From Natribaculum breve (GTDB lineage Archaea; Halobacteriota; Halobacteria; Halobacteriales; Natrialbaceae), in NCBI RefSeq assembly GCF_023008585.1, contig NZ_CP095391.1, positions 248,001-312,000 of the forward strand: 64,000 nt of DNA. The letters are read 5' to 3'. Shown here one piece after another: positions 38,046 through 46,879 of the stretch. The position numbers and the translations under genes are program-made. Position 1 is the first letter of the stretch, and each line of letters starts with the position of its first letter. The notes below the pieces were generated by a model, which saw nothing but the letters and a program-made list of their open reading frames with translations, was not told the DNA's origin and searched no databases.

Positions 38046-38285
38046 ATGGACGAGAATTCGAATCCGCGTACGTGTCACCGCCGCGATTGCGACGAGCCGG
38101 CGGCGTTCGTCGTCCTCGAGCGCTACCAGGAAGAGACCGGACACGGTGCCGTCGAGGCGGAGGCCGCCCTGTGCCGAACGCACACCGCCGAAGAACACCC
38201 CGCGAACCTCGATGGCGTCTACGCCGACTACGTCTTCCGCGTCGAGCCCCTCCCGGAAGCGACTGCCACCGATGAGGATGAGTGA
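38046..38285 (+). CDS. Small acidic Cys/His-containing haloarchaeal protein of unknown function
   Basis: 79 aa from the ATG at 38046 (a GTG at 38040 would add two residues). CHRRDCDEPAAFVVLERYQEE and ALCRTHTAEEHP show C-x4-C and C-x2-H spacing, a possible zinc finger as in many short haloarchaeal proteins. It is acidic (ends EATATDEDE). It lies alone between decayed IS6 sequence and the peroxiredoxin. No family is recognised. Confidence 0.65.
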   Translation: MDENSNPRTCHRRDCDEPAAFVVLERYQEETGHGAVEAEAALCRTHTAEEHPANLDGVYADYVFRVEPLPEATATDEDE

Positions 38286-38457
38286 ACCGCCTCGGAGTCG
38301 AGTGGGTCGAGATGCGGAACGTCTCGTCATCACGGAAGAGTGAAGCCCTTCCGAGTGACCTCGAGGCACTCACCCTATGCTACCTGTAGAAACCCCTTCC
38401 CGACTGGCACTGGAATGAGGGACGGCTACTTCGTCGGTGCGCAGCGGTGTGGTCACT

Positions 38458-38955
38458 TCACTCGCCGGCGGCTTCCGCAACCGCGTCGCGAACCTCCATG
38501 ACGAACGCGTCGAAGTCCGGATTGTCGCCGTCGCGAACCCACTTGTAGACGACGGTGCCCTCGTCGTCGAGGACGAAGACGCTCCGCTGGGCCGCCTCGA
38601 CCAGTCCGTACATGTCCTCGAGGACGACGTCGTACTGATAGACGACGTCGTGGTTCCAGTCGGAGAGCATCGAAAAGTTGAGATCGTGTTCCTGAATCCA
38701 GATGTTCTGGGCGAACGGTAGATCGACGCTGATCCCGTAGACCTGCGCGTCGAGGTCTTCGAACGCGTCCATCGAATCACGGAACGAGCACATCTCCTCG
38801 GTGCACCCGCTCGTGAACGCCGCCGGGTAGAACGCGAGGACGATCGGTCCGTCGCCGAGCGCCTCCGACAGGGTGAACTCCGCGACGTCGTTGTACGCGT
38901 CTCCGTCTGCCCGTGGAACCACGAAATCCGGTGCCTTCTCACCAACGTGTACCAT
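38458..38955 (-). CDS. Bcp/AhpE-type peroxiredoxin
   Basis: 165 aa. The thioredoxin fold opens VGEKAPDFVVPRADG. The peroxidatic motif PAAFTSGC ends at C51 and the resolving cysteine C56 follows in CTEEMC, as in the Bcp group. It reduces hydroperoxides in the cytoplasm using thioredoxin-like donors. It is alone on its strand. It lies in the degenerate part of the window but appears intact. Confidence 0.9.
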   Translation of the reverse strand: MVHVGEKAPDFVVPRADGDAYNDVAEFTLSEALGDGPIVLAFYPAAFTSGCTEEMCSFRDSMDAFEDLDAQVYGISVDLPFAQNIWIQEHDLNFSMLSDWNHDVVYQYDVVLEDMYGLVEAAQRSVFVLDDEGTVVYKWVRDGDNPDFDAFVMEVRDAVAEAAGE

Positions 38956-39027
38956 ACCTCATCTCCCCGCTTCTGGTATAAATGACCTCCTCTTCGCCGC
39001 ACACGGCGAGGTTCCCCACGGTACTGT

Positions 39028-39465
39028 ACTGCTGGGTTGGAATATCGATTACATAAGATTGATAGTAATATCGACAGCAAGTGGTATTGGATATATTCTG
39101 CAATAAATGTCGAGTCACAGCTGATTGTCGATGTCGCAGTCTGTGGACGACGAGGTGCCGATCCAGCCGCTGCGTTCCTGCATCGATCGACCGAGGTACA
39201 CGATCTCACCGACACTGTGCTTCTCGTCGATAGCTACTGATGTATGACTGTTATATCTCGGTTGGAATCGAGTTGGAGTATTAATTTTAGTATAATATTA
39301 TGATTAAAAAGCGTCCTTACACCTTCAGAACACGCTTTGACCGAGTTGATAACTCGTGGGTGGACTGTTAGGCGAACGTCAGGGAATGACTTGAATAGTT
39401 TCCACACTACTATAATATACCATATGAAATAAGTAACGTGATATATAGACACCAGCGAAGGTGCT
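39028..39465 (+). pseudogene. IS6-like DDE transposase remnant
   Basis: The plus frame reads IDSKWYWIYSAINVESQL, DVAVCGRRGADPAAAFLHR and DLTDTVLLVDSY (a DDE-strand segment), then a stop. After a frame change come TFRTRFDRVDNSWVD, ANVRE and FPHYYN, with several in-frame stops. Order and spacing match a DDE transposase of the IS6-like haloarchaeal group. It is a different remnant from the one at 37325-37945, and on the other strand. It is AT-rich and inactive. Confidence 0.65.
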
Positions 39466-39640
39466 AAACTAGACCGTCCATCTGGCCTTCGTGATGGGAC
39501 GCGGACCGAGCTATCGTGAAAACGGTTGCGACGCACCGATCACCTCAAATCCGAGCCTGCTATCGGCGTCTTTGGCCGCAAAACGAACCTCCGAGAAGCC
39601 CGAAAATCAAAGGTGAGGTGTCCATAACAGGTACTAACAG

Positions 39641-42600
39641 ATGGCATTCGAGAAACGCAGAGAAGTAGACGACGGAGCGCTCGCCGTCGACGACCGAGCC
39701 GACTACGACTACGCCGGTGACGACGTCGAACGACCGAAGTTGGTCGACGACCTCCGTCGCCGGCTCGATGGTGAGGTTCGATTCGACGTCTATACCCGAC
39801 AACTGTACGCAACGGACGCATCCGCCTACGAAGTGACGCCGATCGGCGTCGTCTTTCCGCGGACCACCGAGGACGTCGCCTCGGTGATGACCTACTGTGC
39901 CGACCGGGAGATTCCAGTCCTCCCTCGCGGCGGCGGGACGAGTCTCGCGGGCCAGACCGTCAACGAGGCCATCGTCCTCGACTTCACGCGACACATGGAC
40001 TCCATACTCGAGGTCGATTCCGATTCTCGACTGGCACGCGTACAGGCGGGAACGGTGCTCGAGGACCTCAACCGGCGACTCGCTCCCGAGAACCTCAAAT
40101 TCGCGCCGGACCCGGCCTCCGGGGATCGGAGCGCGATCGGCGGTGCCATCGGAAACAATTCGACCGGTTCTCACTCCTTGAAATACGGCAAGACCGACGC
40201 GTACGTCGAATCCTGCGAGGTCGTGCTGGCCGACGGCACCGTTGCGACGCTCGGCGAGATGGACGTTTCGGAACTGCGAAAACGAGCCGACAGCGATGCC
40301 GACGACCTCCTCCCCCGGATCTACGCGCACGTGCTCACGATTATCGACGTCGACGAGAACGCCGAGGAGATCGAATCGCGCTATCCCTCACTCAAGCGCA
40401 ACGTGTCGGGGTACAACCTCGATCGGCTGCTCGAGGAGGCCAAGACGGGGACTGTCAACCTCGCCCGCCTGCTCGCAGGCAGCGAGGGGACGCTGGCGAT
40501 CGTCACGGAGGCCACGGTCTCGCTCGAGCCGGTCCCCGAGACGAAAGCGGTCGCGCTGTTGGCCTACGACCGCCTGCACGACGCCGTCTCCGACGTCGAG
40601 AACGTCCTCGAGCACGATCCTGCGGCGGTCGAACTCGTCGACGATATGCTCCTCGAGCTGGCAGGTGACACTCCGGAGTTCGAGGAGACGGTGTCGCTCT
40701 TGCCGCCGGGAACCAACGCGGCGTTGCTCGTCGAGTTCTACGCGAGCGACGATCAGGACGGCCGCGAGCAAACTGCGGCCCTCGTCGAAGATCGCGTCCG
40801 CGGCGATGTCGAGCACGCCCAGACCAATGGGGGAACAGAGAGAGAGACGGCACGCGAGGAGCGGTACGCCTTCGAGGCACTGGAGGCCCACGAGGCCGAC
40901 GAACGGGCGACGTTCTGGAAGATGCGCAAGGCTGCGAATCCGATCTTGCTCTCGCGCACCTCGGAGGCCAAACACATTAGCTTCATCGAGGACTGCGCTG
41001 TTCCCGCCGAACACCTGCCGGAATTCGTCGATCGGTTTCAGGCGATCCTCGAGGAGTGGGACACGTTCGCCTCCTTTTACGGCCACGCCGGACCAGGCGT
41101 CTTACACGTTCGGCCGCTCGTCGACACGAAGTCGGCGGAAGGCCGCGAGGCGATGGTCGCCATTTCGGACGCCGTGACGGATCTCGTCGTGGAGTTTGGC
41201 GGGGCGGTCTCCGGCGAACACGGCGATGGCCGCGCCCGGACCCAGTGGAACCGGAAGCTCTACGGCGAAACACTCTGGCAGGTGTTCCGCGAGTTGAAGA
41301 CGGCGTTCGATCCAGACTGGTTGCTCAATCCGGGACAGGTCTGTGGGGACGTCGATATGACCGAGAACCTTCGATTCGACGGCGAGTCCAGCGCCGACCT
41401 CGGGTTCGAACCCGCGCTCGACTGGGACAACGAGAACGGCATGCAGGGGATGGTCGAACTCTGTCACGGCTGTGGGGGCTGTCGCGGAACGCAGGAGACG
41501 ACAGGGGGCGTGATGTGTCCGACCTATCGGGCCGCCGACGAAGAGATCACGAGCACGCGCGGGCGAGCGAACATGCTCCGACAGGCCATGAGCGGCGACC
41601 TTCCCGACGATCCGACCGACGAGACGTTCGCCACCGAGGTCCTCGACCTCTGCGTCGGGTGCAAGGGCTGTGCGAGAGACTGTCCGAGTGGCGTCGACAT
41701 GGCGAAGCTCAAAGTCGAGGTCGACCACGCCCGCCACCAGCGAGACGGCGCAGCGATCCGGGATAAACTGTTCGCGAACGTCGACACCCTCGCCCGTCTC
41801 GGAAGTCTGACTGCGCCGCTTTCGAACGCCCTCACGAATCTCCCCGGCGCTCGACGTCTCGCCGAACGGACCCTGGGGATCGCCCGCGAGCGTACGTTGC
41901 CGACGTTCGAGCGAGAATCACTCCAGCGGTGGTTTCGCGAGCGCGACGGTTCGCAGGTCCCCCGATCCGACGCCGAACGCCGAGCGATTCTCTTTCCGGA
42001 TACGTACACGAACTACAGTCATCCGGAAGTCGGCAAGGCCACAGTTCGGGTCCTCGAGGCCGCGGGCGTCCACGTCGACCTCGCAGATCGAACCGACAGC
42101 GGTCGCCCCGCCCACTCGAAGGGATTCCTCGAGAAATCCCGCCGGACCGCGGCCGAAAACGTGGCAGCGCTCGCCCCACGCGCCGAGGAGGGGTGGGACG
42201 TCGTCCTCGTCGAGCCCTCGGACGCGGTGATGTTCCAGTCTGACTACCGCGACTTGCTCTCTGGGGAGAGCGTCGAGACCCTCGCCGAAAACACCTACGG
42301 CGTCTGTGAGTACCTCGACGTGTTCGAACTGGGCGACTCGATCGACTTCGAATCGACGTCGGTCTCACTCGCGTACCACGGCCACTGCCACCAGAAAGCG
42401 ACGAAGAAAGACCACCACGCGGTCGGCGTCCTTCGACGTGCAGGATACGCGGTCGATCCGATCGACTCGACGTGCTGTGGCATGGCCGGGACGTTCGGGT
42501 ACGAGGCCGAACACTACGCGATGAGCACGGCGATCGGTGAGATTCTCGAGACCCAACTCTCCGACAGTTCCGGGGAAGTGGTCGTGGCACCGGGGGCCTC

Positions 42601-42715
42601 CTGTCGGACGCAACTCGAGGATCTGAACCTGGACGCGCGAGCAGTCGATCTCACGCCGGACGCCCAGGGACCACTGACGCCGATCCAGGCGCTTGCGGCC
42701 GCCCTCGAGGACTGA
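39641..42715 (+). CDS. FAD-linked oxidase / Fe-S heterodisulfide-reductase fusion (GlcD-GlcF or D-lactate dehydrogenase type)
   Basis: 1024 aa. The N-terminal FAD-binding domain (about 45-230) has PRGGGTSLAGQTVNEAIVLD, then DPASGDRSAIGGAIGNN. The FAD-oxidase C domain runs to about 560. The ferredoxin part has C608, C611 and C614 (CHGCGGC) and C671 (CVGCKGCARDC). The C-terminal half has the CCG-type elements YHGHCHQK and TCCGMAGTFG. The architecture is GlcD + GlcF in one chain: oxidation of D-lactate, glycolate or another 2-hydroxy acid with electrons to the membrane. In this cluster glycolate from pentose cleavage is attractive (see findings). Confidence 0.9.
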   Translation: MAFEKRREVDDGALAVDDRADYDYAGDDVERPKLVDDLRRRLDGEVRFDVYTRQLYATDASAYEVTPIGVVFPRTTEDVASVMTYCADREIPVLPRGGGTSLAGQTVNEAIVLDFTRHMDSILEVDSDSRLARVQAGTVLEDLNRRLAPENLKFAPDPASGDRSAIGGAIGNNSTGSHSLKYGKTDAYVESCEVVLADGTVATLGEMDVSELRKRADSDADDLLPRIYAHVLTIIDVDENAEEIESRYPSLKRNVSGYNLDRLLEEAKTGTVNLARLLAGSEGTLAIVTEATVSLEPVPETKAVALLAYDRLHDAVSDVENVLEHDPAAVELVDDMLLELAGDTPEFEETVSLLPPGTNAALLVEFYASDDQDGREQTAALVEDRVRGDVEHAQTNGGTERETAREERYAFEALEAHEADERATFWKMRKAANPILLSRTSEAKHISFIEDCAVPAEHLPEFVDRFQAILEEWDTFASFYGHAGPGVLHVRPLVDTKSAEGREAMVAISDAVTDLVVEFGGAVSGEHGDGRARTQWNRKLYGETLWQVFRELKTAFDPDWLLNPGQVCGDVDMTENLRFDGESSADLGFEPALDWDNENGMQGMVELCHGCGGCRGTQETTGGVMCPTYRAADEEITSTRGRANMLRQAMSGDLPDDPTDETFATEVLDLCVGCKGCARDCPSGVDMAKLKVEVDHARHQRDGAAIRDKLFANVDTLARLGSLTAPLSNALTNLPGARRLAERTLGIARERTLPTFERESLQRWFRERDGSQVPRSDAERRAILFPDTYTNYSHPEVGKATVRVLEAAGVHVDLADRTDSGRPAHSKGFLEKSRRTAAENVAALAPRAEEGWDVVLVEPSDAVMFQSDYRDLLSGESVETLAENTYGVCEYLDVFELGDSIDFESTSVSLAYHGHCHQKATKKDHHAVGVLRRAGYAVDPIDSTCCGMAGTFGYEAEHYAMSTAIGEILETQLSDSSGEVVVAPGASCRTQLEDLNLDARAVDLTPDAQGPLTPIQALAAALED

Positions 42716-42821
42716 GACCGCTCTCGATCCTGCCCGTTCTCTCGTCCTGAACCCGCTCGATCGGATCAGCTGTGTTTCCGGGATCAGATGCCAGTGTCGG
42801 TGGGTAAACGGTCTCGGGCGT

Positions 42822-44009
42822 TCACTCGATCGCGTAACTGAGCGCGTTGGTCGCCTTGTTTCCGGCACCCGTATTGATGATGAGGACCTCGTCGTCTTCG
42901 TCCAGGTTCCCCTCTTCGGCCATCTGCATGGCCGCGGCCAGGGCGGCACCGGGCTCGACGCACATCTCGACGCCGGCGTGTCGTGCGCCTGCCAGGGCGC
43001 CCTCGAGTGCTTCGTCGTCGGAGACGGCAACGCCAGTACCGCCGGTCTCGTAGACGGCCTCGAGCATCCAGGGCGAAGCGCCCGGATCTGGAACCTCGAT
43101 CCCGCGACCGATGGACTCGGGACACTCCCAGGCGTCGTGTTCCTCGCGGTGGTGTTCGATCGCCTCGACGACCGGAGCACAGCCGCTCGACTGGGCGACG
43201 TGCAGGCTAGGCGGAGTTTCCTCCTCGAGCCAGCCCAGGCGTGATAGCTCCTGATAGGCTTTCCAGATACCGATCAGGCCGACGCCGCCGCCGGTGGGAT
43301 AGAAAATCTCGTCGGGACCGTCCCAGTCGAACTGCTCGAAAATCTCGAGTCCCATCGTCTTTTTGCCCTCGTGTCTGAACGGTGTTTGAAACGTCGCGAC
43401 GGTGTACCAGCCGTATTCGTCTCGCAACTCGCCGAATTTCCCGCCGGCTTTGTCGAGTTTACCGTCGACGAGGTGAAGGTCCGCGCCGTGAGCTTCGACC
43501 ATCGTCTTCTGGATGTCGTTCGACTGGTAGTTGAGAACGACGTGACAGTCGATCCCAGCTCGAGCGGTGTACGCCGCCGCCGCCTGACCGGCGTTTCCGG
43601 CCGAGGGGATCGCGACCTCCGCGACGTTCTGCTGGGACGCCCCAGAGATGGACGCGGAAGCGCCACGGTCCTTGAACGTGTTCGTCGGGTTCTGTCCCTC
43701 GTCTTTGATCGCGACGCGAGCGACGCCCATCTCATCGGCGAGTTCGGGACAGTCGACGATCGGCGTATCCCCTTCGCCCATCGAGACGATGTCATCGGTG
43801 TCGCGGATGGGAAGGAGTTCGCGGTACTTCCACATCGACCCGTTTCGCGACTCGACTTCCTCGCGGGAGACGTCGATCTCGTCGTAGTCGTACTTGGGAT
43901 CGAGAATGCCCCCGCACTCGGGACAGGGGAACTCGGTGTGCGACAAATCGTAGGTCGCGCCGCAGTCGTAACACTCGAAGTGGCTAACGAGGCTCTCTGT
44001 TTGAGTCAC
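42822..44009 (-). CDS. thrC: Threonine synthase
   Basis: 395 aa from the GTG at 44009. An N-terminal zinc ribbon (CYDCGATYDL and FPCPECGG) leads into a fold-type II PLP domain. The PLP lysine K113 is in NTFKDRG, and later PTGGGVGLIGIWK and MCVEPGAALAAAMQM are typical. It converts O-phosphohomoserine to threonine. The frame continues far upstream but the sequence there is antisense of the dehydrogenase, and a TATA box sits upstream of this start, so it is not extended. The divergent gene is the Gfo6-like dehydrogenase. Its link to the sugar cluster is probably only positional. Confidence 0.87.
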   Translation of the reverse strand: MTQTESLVSHFECYDCGATYDLSHTEFPCPECGGILDPKYDYDEIDVSREEVESRNGSMWKYRELLPIRDTDDIVSMGEGDTPIVDCPELADEMGVARVAIKDEGQNPTNTFKDRGASASISGASQQNVAEVAIPSAGNAGQAAAAYTARAGIDCHVVLNYQSNDIQKTMVEAHGADLHLVDGKLDKAGGKFGELRDEYGWYTVATFQTPFRHEGKKTMGLEIFEQFDWDGPDEIFYPTGGGVGLIGIWKAYQELSRLGWLEEETPPSLHVAQSSGCAPVVEAIEHHREEHDAWECPESIGRGIEVPDPGASPWMLEAVYETGGTGVAVSDDEALEGALAGARHAGVEMCVEPGAALAAAMQMAEEGNLDEDDEVLIINTGAGNKATNALSYAIE

Positions 44010-44035
44010 GGTAACGAGGGTTGATCGGTCGCACC

Positions 44036-44049
44036 TAATAAAAAATATA
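44036..44049 (-). promoter_or_regulatory. TATA box for thrC
   Basis: Read on the minus strand this is TATATTTTTTATTA, centred ~32 nt before the GTG at 44009. It supports the GTG start. Confidence 0.55.
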
Positions 44050-44075
44050 CGTTTTGTGGTGAATTCTGCCGCCAA

Positions 44076-44086
44076 GGATTTAATAG
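44076..44086 (+). promoter_or_regulatory. TATA box for the Gfo6/XacA-like gene
   Basis: GGATTTAATAG is centred about 28 nt before the ATG at 44109, the spacing expected for a leaderless transcript. It is back to back with the thrC promoter. Confidence 0.5.
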
Positions 44087-44108
44087 ACGTCGTTTGGTGG
44101 GAGTATGC

Positions 44109-45194
44109 ATGAATCTCGAGACAGTGATCGGTGACGGGTGTGCCCGCGACTGGGAGACGGTCGACGCGAGCGACGTCGAGCCGGTTCGATTCGCCGTGAT
44201 CGGACTCGGCTGGTTTACCAAAGGGAGAGCCCTCCCCGCACTGGAAGCGAGCGAGCGATGCGTTCCGACTGTACTCGTCAGTGGGTCGGCCGAGAAGGCC
44301 GAGCGAATTGCCGAAAACACAGACGGTGCGACCCACGGGATCTCCTACGATCAGTTTCACGACGGCGTCGCGACCGACGCCTACGACGCCGTCTACGTCG
44401 TCACCCCCAACGCTTTGCACATGGAGTACGTCGAGACGGCCGCCGACTACGGCAAACACGTCCTCTGTGAGAAGCCGATGGAGCGCTCGAGCGAGCGCGC
44501 ACGTGAACTCGAGGCGATCTGTGCGAGTGCTGGCGTCGAGTTGATGATCGCCTATCGGATGCACACCGAACCCGCGGTGCGGCGGGCCCGCGAACTCGTC
44601 GATGCGGGTTACGTGGGCACGCCGATGGCCGTCGACGGGGACATGTCCCAGCGACTGCTCGACCGCATCAATCCCGACCCGGATCAGTGGCGCCTCGACG
44701 AGTGGCTCGCCGGTGGCGGTGCACTCTTCGACATCGGGATCTATCCGCTCAACACCGCCCGATTCCTCCTCGATGCGGATCCGATCGCCGTCACCGGGAC
44801 CACCTCGAGCACGCACGACGCCTTCGACGACGTCGACGAAACGGTCTCGTTTGGGCTCCGGTTCCCCGACGGCGTGACCGGTCGCTGTTACGCCAGTCAC
44901 AACGCCCGCCAGTCCAGTTCGATCACCGTTACGGGCACGGAAGGACAGATTCGCGTCGAACCCGCCTTCTTCCAGGACCAACCTCGGGCCCTCCACGTCT
45001 CGCGCGGCGACGGCCGCGCCCGCATCGAACTCGAGCCGGTCGACCAGATGCTCGAGGAGTTCGACTACTTCGCCGACCGTATCCGCGGCGACGCGCCCAT
45101 CTATCCGGACGGTGACCACGGTCGCATCGACGTAGAGATCATGGAGGCGATCTACGAAGGGGCCGCGGACGATCGGTGGGTCTCTCTGGAGTGA
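44109..45194 (+). CDS. Gfo/Idh/MocA dehydrogenase, XacA (D-xylose 1-dehydrogenase)-like
   Basis: 361 aa. The Rossmann start is [12 protein letters not shown]-like (residues about 25-36), with CEKPM and [18 protein letters not shown], then [26 protein letters not shown]-type C-terminal strands. I recognise the layout of Haloferax volcanii XacA (Gfo6), the NADP-linked xylose dehydrogenase. Its cluster neighbours (enolase-superfamily dehydratase, aldehyde dehydrogenase, ABC sugar carrier, xylosidases, IclR regulator) support sugar oxidation to xylonate. The ATG at 44109 is preferred over an upstream in-frame start because it has a well-placed TATA box. Confidence 0.8.
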   Translation: [361 protein letters not shown]

Positions 45195-45224
45195 GCGAGG
45201 GCGAACGAAGGGTGAAGATAACTG

Positions 45225-45304
45225 ATACTGCCGGACGTAAGTCGTGAAAGATTCTCGCCGTCCCGGGGTGGCGAGAATCTTCACACAGTTACGTCCGATA
45301 GTAT
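45225..45304. terminator. Large imperfect hairpin between convergent genes
   Basis: The left arm (45225-45259) and right arm (45270-45304) are near-complementary, with stem parts ATTCTCGCC against GGCGAGAAT and CGGACGTAA against TTACGTCCG, and ATACTGC against GATAGTAT-like ends. The loop is about 10 nt of GC-rich sequence. It lies between the stop of the XacA-like gene and that of the aldehyde dehydrogenase, so it may act as a two-way terminator. The near-symmetric ends also suggest a small mobile palindromic repeat. Confidence 0.55.
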
Positions 45305-45311
45305 GAACGGC

Positions 45312-46790
45312 CTACACGTCCGTGAATCCCTGGTGAAACCCGACGAGTTTCTCCCGCGAGAAGTGCTCGACTGCGTATTTGATTCCCTCTTTTCCGACGC
45401 CGGAGTCCTTGAACCCGCCGTACGGCATGTGATCCGCCCGGAAGCCGCTGACCGTGTTGACGTTGACGCCGCCGGCGTCGATTTCGTCTGCCGCCCGTTT
45501 TGCTCGATCGATATCCTGGGTGAACAGTCCTGCCTCGAGGCCGTAGTTCGTGTCGTTGGCCTCTTCGATCGCCTCGTCGAACGAAGCGACGCTGATGACC
45601 GGGACGAGTGGGCCGAACGTCTCCTCTCTGGCTGCTGGCATCGCCGGGGTCACGCCCGAGAGAACGGTGGGTTCGAAGACCCGCTCGCCGAGGTCACCGC
45701 CGTAGTTGCCGCCGCATTCGACGGTCGCCCCCTGTGCGACGGTCTCCTCGTAGATCTCGACAACGTCGTCGAACTGGTCGTCGTCGACCATCGCCGCAAT
45801 CTGGGTCGCTTCGTCGAACGGATCGCCGATCGTCAGGTTTTGGCAGGCGTCGACCATCGCGTCGACGAGTTCGTCCGCTATCGACTCGTGGACGATGACG
45901 CGTTCGACGCTGTTACAGACCTGCCCCGCGTTCGCACACGCTCCGCCGACGACCTGCTCGGCGGCCGCTTCGACGTCTGTATCGTGCCAGACGATCGTCG
46001 GATCGTTCCCGCCGAGCTCGAGAGTCAGCTCTTTCATGCCGCTGTTCTCGGCGAGGTACTTCCCGACGGCGGTGCTGCCGGTAAAGGAGATCGCCTCGAC
46101 GGCGTCGTGGGCCAGGATCTCGTCGCCCACCGTGCTGCCGCTGCCGGTGACGACGTTGACGAGACCGTCCGGTGCGGGCGAGTCCTCGAGCGTCTCCTGG
46201 AGGCACTCGAACAGCAGAAGGGCGCTGAGCGGCGTGTTCGTCGCCGGTTTGCCGACGACGGCGTTTCCCGCCGCGAGCGCGGGGCCGACCTTGTGAACCA
46301 TCAGGTTGAGCGGAAAGTTGAACGGCGTGATGGCGGCGACGACGCCGAGGGGTTCACGCTGGGTGAAACAGTGGTCCCTGGCGAACCCCTTCTGGGCGTC
46401 CATGGGAACGTACTCGCCGAACAGTCGCTTTGCCTGCTCACCGGAGAGTCGCAGGGTTTGAACCGCCCGGTCGACCTCGGTTCGAGCCTCGGTGATCGGC
46501 TTCCCCTGTTCGCCCGTGATAACTTGCGCGACCTCCTCTGTGCGCTCCTCGAGACGATCGGCGGTGTCGGTCAGCAGTTCGTATCGCTGGTAGGCCGAGA
46601 GCGTCGTCGATTCGAAGGCAGACTGAGCAGCGTCGATGGCCGTCCGTACCTGCTCGGCGTCGGCCATCGGAATCGAGCCGATCCGTTCGCCGTCGTACGG
46701 ATTGATGACGTCCGTTCGTTCCTCGCCGTCGACCCACTCTCCAGCGACGAGCATCTGTCTGTCGAGACTGCCGGCTACGTCAAGACTCAT
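45312..46790 (-). CDS. NAD(P)+ aldehyde dehydrogenase
   Basis: 492 aa, full length. The glutamate is in LTLELGGNDP and the nucleophile C292 in ANAGQVCNSVE, with FTGSTAVGKYLAENSG (NAD(P) loop) just upstream. Candidates in a pentose cluster are alpha-ketoglutarate semialdehyde dehydrogenase (XacF, Weimberg route) or glycolaldehyde dehydrogenase (Dahms route). It is divergent from the DapA-family gene, and both have TATA boxes in the 90-bp gap. The assignment between the two roles is open. Confidence 0.9.
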   Translation of the reverse strand: MSLDVAGSLDRQMLVAGEWVDGEERTDVINPYDGERIGSIPMADAEQVRTAIDAAQSAFESTTLSAYQRYELLTDTADRLEERTEEVAQVITGEQGKPITEARTEVDRAVQTLRLSGEQAKRLFGEYVPMDAQKGFARDHCFTQREPLGVVAAITPFNFPLNLMVHKVGPALAAGNAVVGKPATNTPLSALLLFECLQETLEDSPAPDGLVNVVTGSGSTVGDEILAHDAVEAISFTGSTAVGKYLAENSGMKELTLELGGNDPTIVWHDTDVEAAAEQVVGGACANAGQVCNSVERVIVHESIADELVDAMVDACQNLTIGDPFDEATQIAAMVDDDQFDDVVEIYEETVAQGATVECGGNYGGDLGERVFEPTVLSGVTPAMPAAREETFGPLVPVISVASFDEAIEEANDTNYGLEAGLFTQDIDRAKRAADEIDAGGVNVNTVSGFRADHMPYGGFKDSGVGKEGIKYAVEHFSREKLVGFHQGFTDV

Positions 46791-46811
46791 GACCGAACAG
46801 TCGGGAAACGA

Positions 46812-46822
46812 AGAAATAAATC
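46812..46822 (-). promoter_or_regulatory. TATA box for the aldehyde dehydrogenase
   Basis: The minus strand reads GATTTATTTCT, centred about 27 nt before the ATG at 46790. It shares a short divergent control region with the DapA-family gene. Confidence 0.5.
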
Positions 46823-46846
46823 TTGTGTCGAGCTACCATCCATCCC

Positions 46847-46856
46847 AAAATATAAC
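46847..46856 (+). promoter_or_regulatory. TATA box for the DapA-family gene
   Basis: AAAATATAAC is centred about 28 nt before the ATG at 46880. With the opposite TATA box at 46812-46822 it forms a compact divergent promoter, where a regulator could control both genes. Confidence 0.5.
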
Positions 46857-46879
46857 TTGTCGGTAGACAACTACGGCGT

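Noticed and set aside
42822-45284. One long minus-strand frame that would extend threonine synthase by 425 residues
   Set aside because: The extra part is antisense to the well-supported Gfo/Idh/MocA gene; a TATA box and the zinc ribbon mark the real start at 44009.
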